This document shows positions 1 to 8,725 of a DNA stretch of 64,000 nucleotides, piece by piece. The position numbers and the translations under genes were made by a program. The DNA is from an uncultured bacterium (GTDB taxonomy: Bacteria; Bacteroidota; Ignavibacteria; Kapaibacteriales; UBA4661), in NCBI GenBank assembly GCA_937899715.1, contig CALCNX010000031.1, positions 62,001-126,000 on the forward strand, read 5' to 3'. Numbering within the stretch: position 1 is the stretch's first letter; each line of letters opens with the position of its first letter. The notes under the pieces were generated by a model. It was not told where the DNA came from, did no database searches, and was given only the letters and a program-made list of their open reading frames with translations.

Positions 1-2795
1 GTTCCCGATAGCGCCGGAACAGGCGTTTGCGCATAATTTAGCGCGAGTGCGTTCAGCGAACCAAAACCACTTTCAAAGGCAAGACCGCCACTGACCACAC
101 CATTTAGCGTGAGCGCCGAAAGCGTTGCCCCTCTGAACGCACCGCCGCCGCTTGTTGTCAAGCCGTTCAGCGTAAGATTTCGGTTGTTTAGTGCTATTTT
201 TCCGGCGGAGCTTAGTTGCAGAACTGCTTGCAGGGTTTTATTGCTATTCAGGCTTACAACGCTTGCGTTCGACACCGAAACAGGGACAGGCATGGTAGCG
301 GGAAGTATAAAATCACTCGTCGTAAAGGTACCGCCACCCGTAAAACTCAGCATGGAAGCGCCCGTGTAATTGATAGCCGAACCACTGCCGATAAACGCTC
401 CCGTGCCGTTCCCACCGCCGCCATTCGGACCAACCATCGTCAAAAAGGCATTGTTGACGGAAACAAGCGACGTGGGCGAGTAGGAAATCTGCCCGTTATT
501 CCAGAATTCAGCACCGTCGCTCACGGTGAGCGGTGTACCCATATTGAGTATGAGCGAAGAATTGAGTGAGCTGTACAGAGTAGTACGACCTTGAATCACG
601 ACTTCAGAAACACTTGCAGCGCTCTGCACCGTGGATTCACCCTTACTAAGCGCAAGGAGTCCTCCCCCCCCAACCGTAATGGTGCTGTTCAGCCGCCGCG
701 TTCCGGCACTTGCTCTTACATACAGCGCTTTCATTTGCATAATGCTTGATTTTCCGCCTTGCTGCTTAAAATTCATGTCGCGCTCCGCACCGGGACTGGC
801 GCTTGTAAATTCATATCGCGCTTGTGAGCCGTAACTTGCAAAAGCCGTCTGAACTGCACCACCACTCACACTTGCGCCATTGATGCCGTCATCGCGGGTG
901 GTGGCGAGCAAGGCATCATTTTCCAAGGAGAAGAAGCCATCGCCAATCACTGCACTATTTTGGGTTTGCAAGGTGCCGTAAATTCTACATTGGGAACCAC
1001 TTGCGATATTCAACGTGATATTCGTCGCCGGAGTGCCCAAATCCAGCCTTCCGTCACTTTCAACAATCACTCCATACGGCATTGCCGTCGTAGTGAGCCA
1101 GTTGTTCGGGTTGGATGCGGAAAATGTGACGGTCGCACCGTTTCTGATGGTCAACTGAGAAACTGTCTCATGAGGAATATTTGTAGGAGTATGTGTACCA
1201 ACATCGAAGATGAGTTCATCGGTCACGGCGGGATTATTGCGCGGCGGCGACCAGCTGGACGGCGTTTGCCAGTTTGCTCCGGGAACGCCTGCCCAGACGT
1301 AGGGCGGCGTGGGAGGACTTGTGAGTGCAAAATAGTACGGACTTGGGTTACCGATGCCCGAAACAATACTCAACGTCTGCGCAGACACACCGGGTACAAC
1401 CGGAGAACTCGCCAATGCTATGTATCCGGAAAGTGGCAGAGGCGAGACAAAATTAACCGCAACACTGCTGCCCGCTTGCACAAGAAAAGATTCCAGCAAA
1501 ACTAGCCCTTCTAAAACAGGAGAAAAGCCACCGGACTGACTCACGGTAAGATACTGCGAAGAAATAACAGGAGCAGATGGCGCAACGTTTGTGGCTGTAA
1601 TATCAAGGTCAATCGGATTACTAACGTTTGGGTTAATAAGCGTGAAGGGAAAATAGCCCGAAGCAGTACCAACAGGAAATTTATAAGCATTCGGTGTTAG
1701 ACCTGACGGCATTGCGCGGCGCAGAGAACCTGAGCCGGAGGCAGTGAAAACGTAGGAATTGCTATTGCCGCCCGTTACGGCTGTGGGCGATATATTTTGC
1801 ACATAGAGAATCACGTTATAGAGTGAACAATCTATATTTCCAGCAATCAAATTGAGAGTATTCGCGATATTCAATGGCGAGGCGGATACCAGACTTAATG
1901 TTGCTCCGGCGCGATTCATCGTTAGGTTTTGCAGATTGTAATCTATGTTAAAACCCATTGCCCCGACAATAGCTCCTGAGCCGCCAATAGTGATGCTAGA
2001 AGCCGCACTGCCGATAAAAGAATGATTAATCCACGCAATACTAATGGCACCATCAAGTTGAAGATCGTTTCCATTGAGAAGCCAGTTGCCTTGCATAAAA
2101 TTACACGAACCTGTAATACGTTTATTACCTATCATTTTGTAGTTTATTGCTGTCGGCACATCAACCGTCATGTTACCATTCATTACGTTTGGCAGCGTCG
2201 GCAATTCCGCACCGGTATTGGGATTACCGGAACCTGCAACGTATTGGTAAACAAGAGAAGAGCCTGCGGTATAAACAAGATCATTCCCTGAAATCGGCGG
2301 AGAAGCCGCAAATCCTTGTATTTGTATAGTACCGTTCACTGTAAAAACACCGGTATTCGTCAGATTGTTTCCCGCTCCGGCAGGAAAACCCAACGTCGCA
2401 CCGACAGCAACACTTCCGCCACCATTTGCAATAATAGATAGCTGGTTTCCTAAGTCCAACGATGTTGTAACGTTGAGCGCTCCGGTCAGTGTAATTGATA
2501 CAAATCCGGCACTTTGCAATGATGTTGAAGCCAAGGCGCTAATGGTCAAGCTATTCAGCGCAATGGTCGGTACGTTGATGATGTTGAGATTGCTAATGCC
2601 GCTAATAGTCACGTCTTCTCCACCAATCGGCGCACCCGAAGACCAATTGGACGGATTTGTCCAGTCGTTGTCAAATGAGCCGTTCCATGTTGTGGGTGGC
2701 GGGGCAAATGTTGTGGCAAAGGTAGCGGGAACAAATAAAAACGCGAAAGATAGCACACACAGTATGCTGAGAGAAGTTGTCATTGTGCGGCGCAT
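1..2795 (-). CDS. Large secreted surface protein with W-x-NP-S-NW modules, 3' end outside the window
   Basis: The minus strand is open from ATG at 2795 to the window edge, about 931 codons without a stop in the parts I translated. An SD-like AAAGGTGG lies just upstream. Residues 1-30 form a signal peptide ending near FVPATFA. A tryptophan module (TWNGSFDNDWTNPSNW) sits at about residues 35-50 and a second (YVWAGVPGANWQTPSSW) near 499. Between them is a SGSLRRA...FPVG stretch (about 357-375) often seen in exported Bacteroidota proteins. The rest is rich in Gly, Ser, Thr and Asn with beta-helix-like alternation. Proteins of this type are usually T9SS cargo or autotransporter-like adhesins. The sorting domain would lie beyond the window, so the secretion route is inferred. 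No enzyme motif is visible. Confidence 0.8.
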   Translation of the reverse strand, partial: MRRTMTTSLSILCVLSFAFLFVPATFATTFAPPPTTWNGSFDNDWTNPSNWSSGAPIGGEDVTISGISNLNIINVPTIALNSLTISALASTSLQSAGFVSITLTGALNVTTSLDLGNQLSIIANGGGSVAVGATLGFPAGAGNNLTNTGVFTVNGTIQIQGFAASPPISGNDLVYTAGSSLVYQYVAGSGNPNTGAELPTLPNVMNGNMTVDVPTAINYKMIGNKRITGSCNFMQGNWLLNGNDLQLDGAISIAWINHSFIGSAASSITIGGSGAIVGAMGFNIDYNLQNLTMNRAGATLSLVSASPLNIANTLNLIAGNIDCSLYNVILYVQNISPTAVTGGNSNSYVFTASGSGSLRRAMPSGLTPNAYKFPVGTASGYFPFTLINPNVSNPIDLDITATNVAPSAPVISSQYLTVSQSGGFSPVLEGLVLLESFLVQAGSSVAVNFVSPLPLSGYIALASSPVVPGVSAQTLSIVSGIGNPSPYYFALTSPPTPPYVWAGVPGANWQTPSSWSPPRNNPAVTDELIFDVGTHTPTNIPHETVSQLTIRNGATVTFSASNPNNWLTTTAMPYGVIVESDGRLDLGTPATNITLNIASGSQCRIYGTLQTQNSAVIGDGFFSLENDALLATTRDDGINGASVSGGAVQTAFASYGSQARYEFTSASPGAERDMNFKQQGGKSSIMQMKALYVRASAGTRRLNSTITVGGGGLLALSKGESTVQSAASVSEVVIQGRTTLYSSLNSSLILNMGTPLTVSDGAEFWNNGQISYSPTSLVSVNNAFLTMVGPNGGGGNGTGAFIGSGSAINYTGASMLSFTGGGTFTTSDFILPATMPVPVSVSNASVVSLNSNKTLQAVLQLSSAGKIALNNRNLTLNGLTTSGGGAFRGATLSALTLNGVVSGGLAFESGFGSLNALALNYAQTPVPALSG

Positions 2796-2962
2796 ACATC
2801 CACCTTTAGAGAGAATAAGGTCATGGTTGAAAACTTTTGGACGAGAGACGGAAATTTACAAAGAACGCGGGGAGCAATCAAGAAATTTGGGGCGAAACGA
2901 TGTTTGTGTGGGGCGAGTTGCAGTAAGAACCGTCTTTTGATAATTTTCTAACAATTTTCCCG

Positions 2963-2994
2963 CTTGCTCATTCGCTACCATTAGCGTAGTTTTG
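2963..2994 (+). promoter_or_regulatory. Bacteroidota-type promoter for mrp
   Basis: CTTG at 2963-2966 and TAGTTTTG at 2987-2994 are separated by 20 bases, matching the TTTG / TAnnTTTG pattern known for the Bacteroidota primary sigma factor. Transcription would begin near 3000, which excludes the ATG at 2992 as the mrp start and favours 3046. Confidence 0.5.
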
Positions 2995-3045
2995 TGCTGT
3001 ACTCTGAATCACCCTTTTTACCTTACACTCCGCTACCAAACAACC

Positions 3046-4188
3046 ATGAGTAATCTGAACGGCTCCACAAACGGCACACATACAACTTCTGACGGCAACA
3101 CGACTCCCCTCAATCAAAGCGCCATCCGCTCCGCTCTCGAAAACGTTCTCGACCCCGACCTCGCACAAACGCTCGGTGCGCTGGGCGCGATTCACAACGT
3201 GGAATTTGAGGGCAGTACGGTGCGTGTGTATTTAATTCTTTTTGCACCGCTCCACTTCGCTGCCGAGCGCATCAATAACGCCTGCAAGGATGCAGTGCAG
3301 CGCATTGCCCCCGAAGCCCGCGTGGAAGTTCTGGTGCAGGAAAAAGTGCCGGAGCGTCCGCAAAACCGCCCACTAGCAAACGTCAAACACCTCATAGCCG
3401 TTGCTTCCGGCAAGGGCGGCGTTGGGAAGTCCACGATTGCCGCAAACCTCGCTGCGGCACTGGCGCGAAAAGGTGCGGTAGTGGGTTTGATTGATGCCGA
3501 TATTCACGGTCCCAGCGTTCCGACGATGTTCGACTTGGAAGAAGAGGAACTGCGCGGCACGAAAAACGAGCAGGGGCAGTTTATTGGTCACCCGATGGAA
3601 AAATATGGCGTGAAGCTCGTTTCGATGGGCTTTGTGATGGCACGCGACCAAGCCGCTATCATGCGCGGTCCCATGCAAGCGGGCTACTTGAACACATTCA
3701 TTGAGCAAATTGAGTGGGGAGCACTTGACTACTTGATTTTCGACCTTCCTCCGGGTACGGGCGATATTCAGCTCACTATGGCACAGCGCGTACCGCTCAC
3801 GGGTGCGGTCATTGTTACCACCCCGCAAAATCTGGCATTGGCGGATGTGCGTCGCGGAATTTCGATGTTCAACCGTGTGAATATACCGACGCTGGGCGTG
3901 ATTGAGAACATGAGTTATTACGTGCTGCCGGACGGTTCGCGTGACTATATCTTCGGGCAGGGCGGCGGCGAAAAAATTGCCAAAGAAATGAACGCGCCGT
4001 TTTTAGGCGAAGTACCGCTCAACATCAATATCCGCAAGGGCGGCGACGACGGTATGCCCGTGGTGATGAACGACCACGCACCCTTGCAGCAACGCGCTAT
4101 CATGGAACTTGCCGAAAAACTTGCCTCCGAAGTGCGCCGTCGTAGCGCCGCAGGAACGCAAGCGCCAACGGTTCAGATTTCGATTTGA
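3046..4188 (+). CDS. mrp: Mrp/NBP35-type iron-sulfur carrier ATPase
   Basis: P-loop ATPase of 380 residues that in characterised relatives carries Fe-S clusters to apoproteins in the cytosol. Residues about 25-100 form a MIP18/DUF59 domain. The deviant Walker A GKGGVGKST lies at 122-130 and is followed by DADIHGPSVPTMF. FDLPPGTGD at 232-240 is the Mrp switch region. After ENMSYY (287-292) the usual CxxC cluster-binding motif is missing and VLPDGSRD stands in its place. The start at 3046 is preferred over 2992 because a promoter-like site overlaps the earlier ATG; no clear SD precedes either. It is monocistronic and divergent from the surface protein. Confidence 0.93.
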   Translation: MSNLNGSTNGTHTTSDGNTTPLNQSAIRSALENVLDPDLAQTLGALGAIHNVEFEGSTVRVYLILFAPLHFAAERINNACKDAVQRIAPEARVEVLVQEKVPERPQNRPLANVKHLIAVASGKGGVGKSTIAANLAAALARKGAVVGLIDADIHGPSVPTMFDLEEEELRGTKNEQGQFIGHPMEKYGVKLVSMGFVMARDQAAIMRGPMQAGYLNTFIEQIEWGALDYLIFDLPPGTGDIQLTMAQRVPLTGAVIVTTPQNLALADVRRGISMFNRVNIPTLGVIENMSYYVLPDGSRDYIFGQGGGEKIAKEMNAPFLGEVPLNINIRKGGDDGMPVVMNDHAPLQQRAIMELAEKLASEVRRRSAAGTQAPTVQISI

Positions 4189-4257
4189 AATGGCTTGATA
4201 TGAAACTTTTTAACCGAAGTGCGGTTCTTACAAAAGTGAGGTTATGCTATTGCTGAC

Positions 4258-4392
4258 AATTCCCCTCTTTGGAACAAAGAGGGGTGTACGAGCGGCAGCG
4301 AGGACGGGGTGTTTCCGCACCTGCTGCTGCCGAACTACCCCGTCAGTTGACGCTTCGCTCAACTGCCACCCCTTCACAGGTGAAGGGGAATT
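4258..4392. repeat. 135-bp miniature palindromic element with four hairpins
   Basis: The element is bounded by 8-bp terminal inverted repeats, AATTCCCC (4258-4265) and GGGGAATT (4385-4392). It holds four hairpins: 4262-4284 (10-bp stem, GAA loop), 4303-4344 (8-bp stem GACGGGGT/ACCCCGTC), 4344-4365 (7-bp stem CAGTTGA/TCAACTG) and 4369-4388 (9-bp stem CCCCTTCAC/GTGAAGGGG). There is no coding content. It looks like a MITE or REP-like element that could also fold as RNA and separate the mrp and DUF1800 transcripts. Confidence 0.75.
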
Positions 4393-4467
4393 TTGGAAAG
4401 CGGTAAGTATAGCTCCAAAATACACCCGGAGGAACGATGCAGGTTCTTTCCACTTAACTTTTTTACT

Positions 4468-6114
4468 ATGACACGCCGTCATCTTTTCTCCATGCTTTTC
4501 AGCGATAATGCTGAACGGCAGTCTGCTATGCTGCGAGAGGAAAATCACCTCTCCACCGAACAAGAAGTTCTTACCACAAATGAGGAAGAGCCAATCGCCC
4601 CGGACAAAAACCGCCCTACGCTCCAAAGCGGTTTGGAGCCGTACACACAACCGCTCGACCGCAAGCGGGCATTGCACCTTGTTCGTCGCCTGAGTTTTGC
4701 ACCTAGCTACACGCTTTTGAATCAGCTAATTGGCAAGACTGCTCCCGAAGCGCTTGCTATCGTACTTGGTACGACGGCAACAGTAGCAATCCCCACAAGC
4801 CTTCCGGGAACGTGGACAGACGACATCACCGAAAATCCCGACCGTGCCGATAACGACACTCGCAATCTGATTCGCGGGCGCTGGGGCAGCCAATTCGGAA
4901 CGCTGCAAGCGTGGTGGACAAACCTCATGCTTGCCGACGGCTTTCCGGCACGGGAAAAATTGGTGCTGTTCTGGAGCGGACATTTTACGAGCGAGTTTTT
5001 CTTTGATGACGTTTACAACCCGCCTCAACTCTTGTTCCGCCAGAATCAAGCGCTGCGGAAGGACTGCCTAGGCGACTTCCGGCAACTTACCGAGGACATC
5101 ACGTTAGACGGCGCAATGCTCAATTATTTGGGCGGAACGCTGAACAGCAAGGGCGCTCCGAACGAAAATTTTGCCCGCGAACTGCTGGAGCTTTTCACTC
5201 TCGGCTTGGGACAATACACCGAGGGCGATGTAAAAGAAGCCGCACGAGCACTGACGGGCTGGCGTGCATCGCGCTTCAACGACGAGCCGCGTCCGAACGG
5301 GAATTTTAACACATACTTTCTGCCCTCCGCACACGACACAGGCGCAAAGCAGTTTCTGGGCGTAACTATTCCGGCACGAGATGCCGATTCCAACACGGAA
5401 TTTCTTGTCCGCACAGGCGAGGTGAGGCGCTTAATCAACATCATCTTCGAGCAGCGTGGCGATGCAGCGGCACGGTTTATCAGCACGAAACTCTATCGCT
5501 TTTTCGTCTATGCCAATCCCTCACGCACCGATGCCAACGTGATTCAGCAAATGGCAGACGTATTCAAACGCTCGAACTATCAGATTTTGCCGCTCTTGCA
5601 AGCACTTTTCACCAGCGCACATTTTTACGACGATGCAAATATCGGCGTTCAAATCAAGACCCCGGCAGAGTTTGTCCTTGGCTTGGCACGTCAACTGGGC
5701 GTAAGCGCCGGAAACGCGGTCAGCACGATGAATTCTCTGGAACAGGTTCTGATGGATCCGCCCAACGTCGCGGGTTGGGATGGCTACCGCACGTGGTTAA
5801 GCACGAAAACGTATCCCCTGCGCGTTCAGTACGCACAAGCGCTTATTCGTGGCATGAGCAATGATGCGCTCTCGGCGTGGGCACGGCAGTTCCCGCAGGC
5901 GGAGAATGTTCAATCTCTCGTCGGTGGCATCGTAGAGTTTCTTTTCCCAAAAGCACTCGCGGCAAGCCGCTTGCAGAACTATGTAAATGCGCTCTTGGCA
6001 GGCGCTCCCGATTACGAATGGGCAAGTATCCTCCGCGACAGCAATGCCGCCGGAACACGCCTCAAGGCACTGCTAACGATGATGACCAAAGCGCCGGATA
6101 TGCACTTGTGCTAG
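4468..6114 (+). CDS. DUF1800 family protein
   Basis: A 548-residue protein of the DUF1800 family, whose function is not established. The signature FARELLELFTLGLGQY starts near residue 235, followed by EAARALTGWR. The C-terminal DPPNVAGWDGYRTWLS lies near 430. The N-terminus MTRRHLFSMLF has paired arginines, reminiscent of the Tat signals some family members carry, but no clear hydrophobic core follows. I chose ATG at 4468; an in-frame TTG at 4393 would start just outside the repeat and add an unlikely charged leader. Family members are often paired with a DUF1501 gene; none is present here. Confidence 0.88.
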   Translation: MTRRHLFSMLFSDNAERQSAMLREENHLSTEQEVLTTNEEEPIAPDKNRPTLQSGLEPYTQPLDRKRALHLVRRLSFAPSYTLLNQLIGKTAPEALAIVLGTTATVAIPTSLPGTWTDDITENPDRADNDTRNLIRGRWGSQFGTLQAWWTNLMLADGFPAREKLVLFWSGHFTSEFFFDDVYNPPQLLFRQNQALRKDCLGDFRQLTEDITLDGAMLNYLGGTLNSKGAPNENFARELLELFTLGLGQYTEGDVKEAARALTGWRASRFNDEPRPNGNFNTYFLPSAHDTGAKQFLGVTIPARDADSNTEFLVRTGEVRRLINIIFEQRGDAAARFISTKLYRFFVYANPSRTDANVIQQMADVFKRSNYQILPLLQALFTSAHFYDDANIGVQIKTPAEFVLGLARQLGVSAGNAVSTMNSLEQVLMDPPNVAGWDGYRTWLSTKTYPLRVQYAQALIRGMSNDALSAWARQFPQAENVQSLVGGIVEFLFPKALAASRLQNYVNALLAGAPDYEWASILRDSNAAGTRLKALLTMMTKAPDMHLC

Positions 6115-6138
6115 AGTATTTTCTAGGATAAGAACATT

Positions 6139-6185
6139 AAACACCTGATGGATGGCGCACTTGAGCTTTTATCCGTCAGGTGTTT
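6139..6185. terminator. Hairpin terminator between convergent genes
   Basis: A 15-bp stem with one mismatch (6139-6153 with 6171-6185) and a 17-base loop lies between the converging ends of the DUF1800 and cyclase genes. A T-rich run follows on the plus strand. Confidence 0.7.
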
Positions 6186-6224
6186 CTGTTTGAATAGTTC
6201 TCTGAGTAAAAACAGGAAACCGCC

Positions 6225-8306
6225 CTACTCAGATTGTACCAAAAAATACGTCTGCATCACGCCTTTACCCTTCACTTCCATTTGTTCGCGTTTCTCAAAA
6301 GTATAGACGGGCAATTGCTCATTAGAAGATTGGGCTTGAGCATCCGTTATCGCCTCGTACACCGCTTGGGTACAGTGAATACGACCCGCTTCACCGTGAA
6401 ATTCCATACGGCTGGCGATATTAACGGTATCGCCCCAAAGGTCGTACGCAAATTTTTTCGTGCCGATAACGCCCGCCACCACAGGTCCGGTGTGCATACC
6501 AATTCGCACACTCATCGTCATACTCATTCCTGCTGCGGTGCGTGCTACGGCACTTTGAATAGCAAAAGCCGCCTTCGCCACCCGCATACAATGGTCTTCC
6601 GAGCGTTTCGGTGCTCCGCCGACAAGCATATAGGAATCGCCAACTGTTTTAATTTTCTCCAGCCCGTTGGTTGTTGCGATTGCGTCTATATCGGAAAAAA
6701 TGCTATCAAGCAAGGTAATAAGTTCCTCCGGCGAAAGAACGCTGGCGATTGTGGAGAAGCCCACAATATCAGCAAAAAGTACCGTTACTGATTCATAGCG
6801 ATCTGCAATAACGCCTTCACCGCGCTTGAGGCGCGCCACAATCGGCGCAGGCAAAGTATTCCGCAAAAGCCGCTCTGACTCTTCGTGCGCTTCGGCAAGC
6901 TCGTGATTTTTTTTACTCAGTTCTGTTTCTACCCGCTTGCGATAGCGGATTCTGCCCCAAAGCGCCCCCACGAGCGCAATGGTAAGCACGCCAACAGCAC
7001 TAAGGCTATAAATGATGATATTCGTGCGCTGCAATTCGAGACTTTGCACCTGTTTTTCTCGCTCCAAGAGCTGTATGCGCTGCTCCTGTGCTTCTTGCTC
7101 GTACTTGGAGTTCAGGTCAGCGGTTTTGCGGGCGACTTCCTCATTGAAAATTGAATCTTTCATAGCCGTATAAAGCCGAAAATAAACATAGGAGAGATTC
7201 TGATTGCCCTGCGCTTCGTGAATATCAGCAAGCGTTTGGTAAGCGTTCCGCAAGTCAACCTTTGCACCAATCCCCCGTGCAACGCTGATACAGCGCTCGG
7301 CGTAGCGCATAGCTTCTTTGAAGTTTCGCTGCTTAAAGTGCGTTTGGGCAATATCACTCAACGCTGTGGCAATACCGGGCTGAAAAGCAAGTTCTTCCTG
7401 CAATGCTAAGGCACGCGCAAAGAACGCGAGTGCACCGTCATACTTTGCTTGTTGCCGATAGATAATGCCAAGTCCGTTCAGTGCCAGAGCGCTTCCCTGC
7501 TTGTCTTGAAGCTCTTCTTTCAGACGGAGCGAGCGTTCATAAACTACAAGGGCACTATCGAAACGCTGTTCGGTACGATATGCAACACCGAGGTCGTTGA
7601 GAACAATCGAAAGCAGGCGCTTATCATGCACGGAGTCAGCAAGATGGAGCGCACGAAAGAGGGCTTGAAAGGCACGCTCGGTATTGCCCTGCCGTATATG
7701 TACAATACCAAGATTATCCAGCGCCGAAGCCGCTCCACGCGCATCATTACGTTGCTCGGAAATGCGCAGCGCCTTCAGCAGCGCATCCAGAGCGCGGTCT
7801 AAGTTACCCTGCCGCACATAGACAATGCCAATACCATTCCAAGCCTGCCCAATGAGCGTATTGCTGTGAATCTGCTCACCGACCGACAGCGCACGCTGCA
7901 AGAAGCCCAACGCACGATTGTAGTCACCCAGATTGCGGTAGATATTCCCCAAATTCACAAGTGCCTCTCCAAGCCCTTTTTTGTAGTCAATTTTTTCCGC
8001 ACGCCCTAGCGCTTCGTGGGCAAACTTCAAGGCGGAGTCGGCGTTACGAGAGCGATATTCTTGAGCAAGTGTGTTGAGAACATTGATAGCGGACGTGTCG
8101 TGATGGCGCTCTGAAGACATTTTCACCAGCAGCGACTTGAGTGAATCCACATTCGGCGGCAGAAAAGAAAGACTTTTTGCCGAGAGAGGTTTTGCACCGG
8201 AGAAAACAACGAAAAAGAGAACACACAGAAACAGCAAACGCGCATTGGCAGTGGGAACAACCAAGCGCGGCAAACAACGAGAGGAGCGAGAAAAGAGTAG
8301 ATTCAT
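6225..8306 (-). CDS. TPR-domain class III adenylate cyclase
   Basis: A 693-residue membrane sensor predicted to make cAMP. A signal-anchor (LLFLCVLFFVVFSG) is followed by a long run of TPR repeats (about residues 60-370), then a coiled coil, a membrane segment near 430-450, a second coiled coil and a C-terminal cyclase domain. FADIVGFS near 509 supplies the first metal Asp. EKIKTVGDSY has the adenine-selecting Lys and the second metal Asp. YDLWGDTVNIASRME holds the second base-selecting Asp and the transition-state Asn/Arg. These residues indicate ATP as substrate. Start at 8306 was chosen because the signal-anchor begins right after it; the longer in-frame reading to 8471 is Cys/Phe-rich and unlikely. 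The TPR region is probably periplasmic and senses protein partners (inference). Confidence 0.9.
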   Translation of the reverse strand: MNLLFSRSSRCLPRLVVPTANARLLFLCVLFFVVFSGAKPLSAKSLSFLPPNVDSLKSLLVKMSSERHHDTSAINVLNTLAQEYRSRNADSALKFAHEALGRAEKIDYKKGLGEALVNLGNIYRNLGDYNRALGFLQRALSVGEQIHSNTLIGQAWNGIGIVYVRQGNLDRALDALLKALRISEQRNDARGAASALDNLGIVHIRQGNTERAFQALFRALHLADSVHDKRLLSIVLNDLGVAYRTEQRFDSALVVYERSLRLKEELQDKQGSALALNGLGIIYRQQAKYDGALAFFARALALQEELAFQPGIATALSDIAQTHFKQRNFKEAMRYAERCISVARGIGAKVDLRNAYQTLADIHEAQGNQNLSYVYFRLYTAMKDSIFNEEVARKTADLNSKYEQEAQEQRIQLLEREKQVQSLELQRTNIIIYSLSAVGVLTIALVGALWGRIRYRKRVETELSKKNHELAEAHEESERLLRNTLPAPIVARLKRGEGVIADRYESVTVLFADIVGFSTIASVLSPEELITLLDSIFSDIDAIATTNGLEKIKTVGDSYMLVGGAPKRSEDHCMRVAKAAFAIQSAVARTAAGMSMTMSVRIGMHTGPVVAGVIGTKKFAYDLWGDTVNIASRMEFHGEAGRIHCTQAVYEAITDAQAQSSNEQLPVYTFEKREQMEVKGKGVMQTYFLVQSE

Positions 8307-8512
8307 GCGGAAATACCCTAGAAACGACGTACAATGAAAAATCCTGCATACTGCAAATTGGAGATATTTTTCCACGAAGACAAACAATAATTGCTGAGAA
8401 TATCGCTGACAGAGAACTTTCAAAAGAAAACGCGCTTTGGAGCAATTTTCTGAACCAAAGCGCGTTTGCAAGTCTATTGGCGAGCGCCAATGAATACTTA
8501 TCGTGTATTTAC

Positions 8513-8608
8513 TTACCGTTTTTTCTTTTTATGACGGTTTTTCCGCAAGCGTTTTTTGCGCTTGTGTGTTGCCATTTTATGGCGTTTACGTTTTTTTCCG
8601 CAAGGCAT
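8513..8608 (-). CDS. AURKAIP1/COX24 (mS38/bS22-like) ribosomal small protein
   Basis: A 31-codon gene starting MPCGKKRKRHKMATHKRKK; more than half of its residues are Lys or Arg. GAGG lies about 9 bases before the ATG. The KRxKRHKxxTHKRKKRxRxNRHKKK pattern is that of the AURKAIP1/COX24 domain, related to mitochondrial mS38 and mycobacterial bS22 at the base of 16S helix 44. It is therefore probably a small-subunit ribosomal protein. It lies alone between the cyclase and a TPR gene. Confidence 0.85.
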   Translation of the reverse strand: MPCGKKRKRHKMATHKRKKRLRKNRHKKKKR

Positions 8609-8725
8609 AGCGGTTCCTCAAAAAGTGTGAGACAATTGTTAATTATGAGTCAAGTTTCATGGTTTGTGCAAGCAACGATCACGTTTTACTCACGTGCAGA
8701 GGCAGATTCGGCAATCAAAACTGTA

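Noticed and set aside
109..2940. Several plus-strand open frames over the first 2.9 kb
   Set aside because: They have no recognisable domains or coherent composition and lie opposite a continuous minus-strand protein with a signal peptide and family-type repeats.
4258..4392. CRISPR or tRNA-like gene
   Set aside because: The hairpins differ in sequence, there are no repeated spacers, and the element lacks tRNA invariant positions.
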